A stretch of 11,325 nucleotides of DNA from Pleurotus djamor (taxonomy: Eukaryota; Basidiomycota; Agaricomycetes; Agaricales; Pleurotaceae), in assembly GCA_029747585.1 (NCBI GenBank), contig JAPEVF010001299.1, positions 1 to 11,325 on the forward strand. The letters are read 5' to 3'. Below are positions 8,120 through 11,325 of this stretch, piece by piece. Every line of letters begins with the position of its first letter. Position 1 is the stretch's first letter. Below the pieces are notes generated by a model. That model was not told where the DNA came from. It did not search any database and was given only the letters and a program-made list of their open reading frames with translations. The translations under genes were made by a program, and so were the position numbers.

Positions 8120-9423
8120 ATGTTTACGGGTCTTTTTGGGCGACGAGATGCTCCTCCAGTGAGTTCAATGGTCATTTCCCCCGGACCTTTACTCACATTT
8201 CGGTCCCAAAGCCCTATCAAGGCGTTCACGTTCCGCCCCTTGCGTCCCCGTTCAAGTATAATAAAGAATTGAGCTCCGGTAGCCAAAATGTATTTCCCCC
8301 AAAACGACCATATCGACATGAACGACGCACTTCTCTCCTTATCCCCCCACCACCAATCGTTCCGAGAACGACTCCGTCGCCTTCAGCAGCCGCGCCACTC
8401 CCCCAATCTCCCCCTGGTTGTGGAATCGACGCTTCTTCCTCGTTTCCCTCAGTCCCAAAAACCCCGTTCAACCGATTTCCCATATCTTCGTCCCCTCCTC
8501 CCGCCCCCAAGCGATCAAGATCGCGACGAGTCAATCGTGACGAAATTGATGCAATCTACGACACTTACGATTACCTACTCAAAATCCCTAATGAATACCC
8601 TAGCCTCACGCTTCCCGTAGCCTCCGAACCACGCCAACGAGAAGTCACGGTCGCGGCGCTCCTCGATACTGCTTTTCGCAAGTCTGCTGGTCGTATACAC
8701 GCAGAACTCTCGCACCTCCGAGATATCTGTGCGAAAGTGATGGCCAGCAAGCACGTCATCATGCAAGACCTTACCACAGTCGTACAGCCTGTACCAGACG
8801 ACTACCCTCCGTCTCCTTCGTCGCTCGGTTCTCAGGACATAATAATGACCCAAACTGACTTGCCGGTCAAGTTAGAGTCATCACCGGAAGTGCCAATAAT
8901 TCAAACTACCTTACCAACACCTGCAACGGTTTATTATTCCCTCCCCCCTTCACCGACATTCTCCCCTATGCACGAATTGGGCGATCCTCCAGTCAATCCA
9001 GCCGACACCGTTTCCCCCGATCAACCGGCCTGTCTTCTCGAAGACGGTCTCGCCTTCAGGAGCACCAAGCTCTCACCAATAATGCTGCTCGACCTTACTA
9101 GCCTCCCCGTCGTCAACGAAGTGACTCCCTCAGCAACGCCAGCACTTTCGTCAGTCTCAAGGGGTACGAAACGTAAACGCGACGCTCTGTCGATCGAAGC
9201 TATCACGCCAGACCCAAAGCGACTTAGCATTAGGCCGCCCTCTCCTCTTAACCCAAGGACGCTGGCAGCTGATGAAATGGAGGTTGGAAGATACCTTGTC
9301 GCGGACATGGATTATCCCCGTCCCGGGTGTCCTACTTCGACGACGCCATGGATTGATTATCTATCCCAAGCTTGTCGAACAGGACCAAATCGCGTTGCCG
9401 ATAGTGTCTTCCTGCTGGACTGA
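8120..9423 (+). CDS. Pro/Ser-rich nuclear-type protein of unknown family, 416 residues
   Basis: The long frame 8212-9423 lacks an early ATG. A first exon, 8120-8158 (MFTGLFGRRDAPP), supplies one. The intron 8159-8211 (53 nt) has donor GTGAGT, a TACTCAC branch site and acceptor AAAG, and joins in frame. Residues 14-110 are rich in Pro and Ser. Residues 111-122 (APKRSRSRRVNR) and 332-336 (TKRKR) look like nuclear localisation signals. About 118-205 is the only part with folded-protein character, with acidic and hydrophobic helices and few prolines. The rest is disordered, with many Ser-Pro and Thr-Pro sites that proline-directed kinases could use. There are no Zn-finger cysteines or enzyme motifs. 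A transcriptional or chromatin role is a guess from composition. It sits alone in the spacer of the inverted repeat. A start at 8288 in another frame looks attractive but has no good intron to join. Confidence 0.75.
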
Positions 9424-9721
9424 TATCATAATATGACACCTGTTGTACTTTTAGATTCATCACAAACGCAACATCAACATTGTAAACTGTAACTCAATTC
9501 GTAGAACTTCTTTTATGCCACACCACTATTGCTTGCTTATGTCGTTTTATAGTACCTATGCAATTATGATCCCTATTCTCCGTCTTCCACGGTCTGTTCG
9601 ACTTCAAGGCACTCATCACCTCATTTCACATCTTCCCGATACCCCCTCAGCTCACGATTGTCACTCACACAACTGACAAACGATCTAGTGCGCCTCAAGA
9701 ACCTCGAACCATGACTGCACA
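9424..9721. other. 3' flank of the 8120 gene
   Basis: An AT-richer stretch between the stop at 9423 and the inner edge of the right repeat arm. It probably holds the 3' UTR. No clear AATAAA signal, ORF or repeat was seen. Confidence 0.4.
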
Positions 9722-9848
9722 ATTGTTAATGTTCATTGGGATCTCAGCTCATACAGCATACTATGTTGCGTTCGGTCTCGGGTGCCTCGACCAGAACTAG
9801 TGCACGAGAAGCCCTCACCGCCACCGTCCATCTCAACGGAGGGAGCAT

Positions 9849-10071
9849 TTAAGCACTGGAAACACGCATGCGTCAGATCCTATCTTTGCTGGCGACGAAC
9901 ATAAAACAAGATCCTTACTCATCGGCGACGGGAGCATCCTCAACGGGAGCNGTCCTCAACAGGCGCGGGGGCAGCTTTGCCTTTCTTTCCGCCCTTCTTC
10001 TTCTTGTCCATGTTGGGGCTGGCGGCGACGAAGACGACGGCGAAAGCAAGGAGGAACAAGGCGGCGCGCAT
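9849..10071 (-). CDS. Small secreted Lys-rich/acidic-repeat peptide, copy 3 (with one N)
   Basis: ATG at 10071 on the minus strand; the stop is TAA at 9917-9915. The frame reads the same signal peptide (1-17) and Lys/Gly block (23-32) as copy 1. The single ambiguous base at 9951 then falls exactly between the codons for Asp40 and Ala41. Compared with the other three copies, N is an extra position. Counting it as a base shifts the frame and destroys the last acidic repeats; ignoring it restores a 51-residue protein. An assembly error is therefore more likely than a real frameshift. The predicted second intron 9918-9856 (63 nt) resembles that of copy 2, with stop at 9851-9849 if spliced. Introns and flanks match copy 2 better than copy 1. 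Confidence 0.75.
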
Positions 10072-10099
10072 TGTTGATGATAGGCTGACTTTGACGAGC

Positions 10100-10164
10100 C
10101 TACAGTAGGACAAATGTTTGGTGAGTAAACCCGTTGAATAGAATGAGAGAAGAGAGAAGCTTAC
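10100..10164 (-). other. 5' UTR intron of peptide gene copy 3
   Basis: A 65-nt intron with donor GTAAGC starting at 10164 and acceptor GTAG ending at 10100. The pyrimidine tract is shorter than in copy 2. The acceptor is TAG where the other copies have CAG. Confidence 0.7.
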
Positions 10165-10213
10165 TGAGAGGCTTGAAAAGTTGGCTGGAGAGCTGGGAGT
10201 GCTTTCCTGTAGG

Positions 10214-10287
10214 TTTATATACTCGACAATGCAGTCTTGTGAGTCGTGCGTCTGCGTCATAGCGTTCCTTGGGCCATTCCTCCCGCC
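10214..10287 (-). promoter_or_regulatory. Core promoter of peptide gene copy 3
   Basis: On the minus strand, TATATAAA lies at 10221-10214 and GGCGGGAGGAATG at 10287-10275, the same order and spacing as in copy 2. Confidence 0.7.
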
Positions 10288-10369
10288 ATACTAATGCTAC
10301 ACTGATCCGTTTTGCCCTGTTAGCCGTTTGACATATTGCTGTTATGGTGCAGGTGACTTGGTGTTGTTG

Positions 10370-10690
10370 CTAACGTTTCGTAGGCCTATTATCGGTAAGC
10401 CATTGCTCCAGTTTTGACGCCGCAGTCGCGCTGCCTGACACTATGATCGTGTAGTAGCCTACTACTATAGGTTTGGCACCAACGCTTGGGTGATTGACAT
10501 AGACTCTGGGTTTGAGCAATTTGAAGGGTTCAGTATCCTTTCCTATCATTACGACATCGAGCCGGGTTGAACCCGCGCAAGCCTCTGTCAGATTGATGGC
10601 ATTGGTAGAAGACTGTTGATGGCGTACGCGCAACGCCTGACGGGAAGGGTTAATGTTCACCGTGTCGATGTACACAATCACAGGTTCCAT
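10370..10690 (-). CDS. Possible 106-residue protein between peptide copies 3 and 4
   Basis: ATG at 10690 opens an uninterrupted 106-codon frame ending CGT-TAG at 10370. The start MEPVIVYIDTVN and the end PTKR correspond to sequences in the left arm (from 5850, and about 6281-6292). Around the first part, the differences between arms are substitutions and multiples of three bases, as expected for a coding region. The left arm version is broken further on. The product has no signal peptide, Cys-rich motif or family I recognise. No clear TATA box or intron was found, so it could still be a chance frame in intergenic DNA. Confidence 0.3.
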   Translation of the reverse strand: MEPVIVYIDTVNINPSRQALRVRHQQSSTNAINLTEACAGSTRLDVVMIGKDTEPFKLLKPRVYVNHPSVGAKPIVVGYYTIIVSGSATAASKLEQWLTDNRPTKR

Positions 10691-10872
10691 GGCATGCGGC
10701 GTATTCAAGACCAAGAGTTTAGCTCGATGAGTATTCCAGCCATATATTTGGTTTCAACTAATTTGATGATTACAAGCGTTGTGACCTTTGGTGCCTCGAC
10801 CACAACCATCCAGCAATACAACATTGAATCAGCCTCACTCAGCGCCCTGCGCCGATCCACTTCTGAGAGCAA

Positions 10873-11090
10873 TTAAGCACTGTACAGAGACGCGTCAGCG
10901 TATATTCTTGTATGTCAGCAACACGAACGAAGCCTTACTCATCGGCGACGGGAGCGTCCTCAACGGGGGCGTCTTCAACAGGAGCGGGGGCAGCTTTGGC
11001 CTTCTTGCCACCCTTCTTCTTCTTGTCCATGTTGGGGCTGGCAGCGACGAAGACGACAGCGAAAGCGAGGAGGAACAAGGCGGCACGCAT
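10873..11090 (-). CDS. Small secreted Lys-rich/acidic-repeat peptide, copy 4
   Basis: ATG at 11090 on the minus strand; 51 codons to TAA at 10937-10935. The protein equals copy 1 except for Ala instead of Gly at residue 31 (KKGGKKAK). Signal peptide 1-17 and acidic repeats 36-50 are unchanged. The predicted second intron 10938-10880 (59 nt) is nearly the same as in copy 1, with a CTGAC branch site where copy 1 has CTGAT. Splicing moves the stop to 10875-10873 and changes the end from Asp-Glu to Asp-Asp-Ala. It is the mirror partner of copy 1: flanks, 5' UTR intron and 3' sequence match that copy closely. Function unknown. Confidence 0.85.
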
Positions 11091-11118
11091 TGTTGATAAT
11101 TGGCTGACTTTGACTAGC

Positions 11119-11181
11119 CTGTGATGAACAAAGTTACAAAAGTTAGTCAACTCGTCGCGTTTGAAAGAGGATTGTGCTTAC
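11119..11181 (-). other. 5' UTR intron of peptide gene copy 4
   Basis: A 63-nt intron, donor GTAAGC starting at 11181, branch-like GACTAAC and acceptor ACAG ending at 11119. Length and sequence nearly match copy 1. Confidence 0.75.
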
Positions 11182-11231
11182 TGGGAAGGCTTGAAAGTTG
11201 GCTGGGGAACTTGGAGCACATCCCCACAGCC

Positions 11232-11302
11232 TTTTATACTCCGGTATGAGTCTGGGGTAAGGACGACATCACGTCAATATCGTTGAGTAAATCATTCCCG
11301 CC
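11232..11302 (-). promoter_or_regulatory. Core promoter of peptide gene copy 4
   Basis: On the minus strand, TATAAAA lies at 11238-11232 and GGCGGGAATG at 11302-11293, as in copy 1. Sequence further upstream is cut by the window end. Confidence 0.65.
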
Positions 11303-11325
11303 GTCAGACCAAGTGGAAACCAAGT

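Larger units (their letters stand above)
9722..11320. repeat. Right arm of a large imperfect inverted repeat
   Basis: Reverse-complement counterpart of 5205-6955, holding peptide copies 3 and 4 on the minus strand. Homology to the left arm is still present a few bases from the window end, so this arm may continue. The inner edge is near 9722, where the matching AATGAA/AATGAAAA context fades. The spacer between arms is about 2.8 kb. Confidence 0.9.

Noticed and set aside
8288..8620. ATG frame at 8288 with a helix-like N-terminus, considered as the start of the Pro/Ser-rich gene
   Set aside because: It is out of frame with the main exon, and every GT-AG join that would restore the frame has a poor donor. 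The 8120-8158 exon with a GTGAGT donor and a 53-nt intron fits better.
5205..11320. Inverted repeat considered as a terminal-inverted-repeat transposon or telomere-like palindrome
   Set aside because: No transposase, target-site duplication or telomeric repeat is visible, and the arms consist of genes with their promoters, which fits segmental duplication better.

Overview
The window looks like nuclear DNA of a filamentous fungus, most likely a basidiomycete (Agaricomycetes). Genes are interrupted by short introns, mostly 47-75 nt, with GTRNGT-like donors, CTNAC-type branch sites and YAG/AAG acceptors. The leftmost gene belongs to the NFX1/ZNFX1 superfamily 1 helicases, which are common in these fungi. 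No prokaryotic operon structure, rRNA, tRNA, CRISPR array or transposase was seen. The assembly is a draft: there is one ambiguous base, N, at 9951. The species cannot be named from this sequence.

Layout. (1) Positions 1-4229, minus strand: a large helicase gene of at least eight exons whose 3' end lies outside the window. I rebuilt it as a continuous frame of 1,283 codons, with all core SF1 motifs, a Cys/His-rich NFX1-like segment and a coiled coil. (2) Positions 4310-5200: a divergent intergenic region with no credible gene. (3) About 5205-6955 and 9722-11320: two arms of a large imperfect inverted repeat. Each arm carries two copies of one very small gene. The gene encodes a 51-52 residue secreted peptide with a signal peptide, a Lys/Gly block and an acidic APVED repeat. 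Copies 1 and 2 are on the plus strand and copies 3 and 4 on the minus strand, so the cluster is mirror symmetric. Each copy has its own TATA box, an upstream GGCGGGA-AATG element at fixed distance, an intron in the 5' UTR and a second predicted intron whose donor overlaps the stop codon. (4) Positions 6956-9721: the spacer between the arms, with a 416-residue nuclear-looking protein of unknown family (8120-9423, plus) and a weaker candidate small spliced gene (7318-7700, plus).

How the parts relate. The helicase is probably an RNA-directed enzyme of the ZNFX1/Hrr1 type and shows no visible functional link to the peptide cluster. The peptide cluster is the notable part. Copy 1 pairs with copy 4 and copy 2 with copy 3 in introns and flanks. 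This implies a tandem duplication first, then an inverted duplication of the two-gene block. The protein is almost unchanged between copies while the DNA between the genes has diverged strongly, so the peptide is probably under selection or homogenised by gene conversion, and is likely made in quantity. Its function is unknown.
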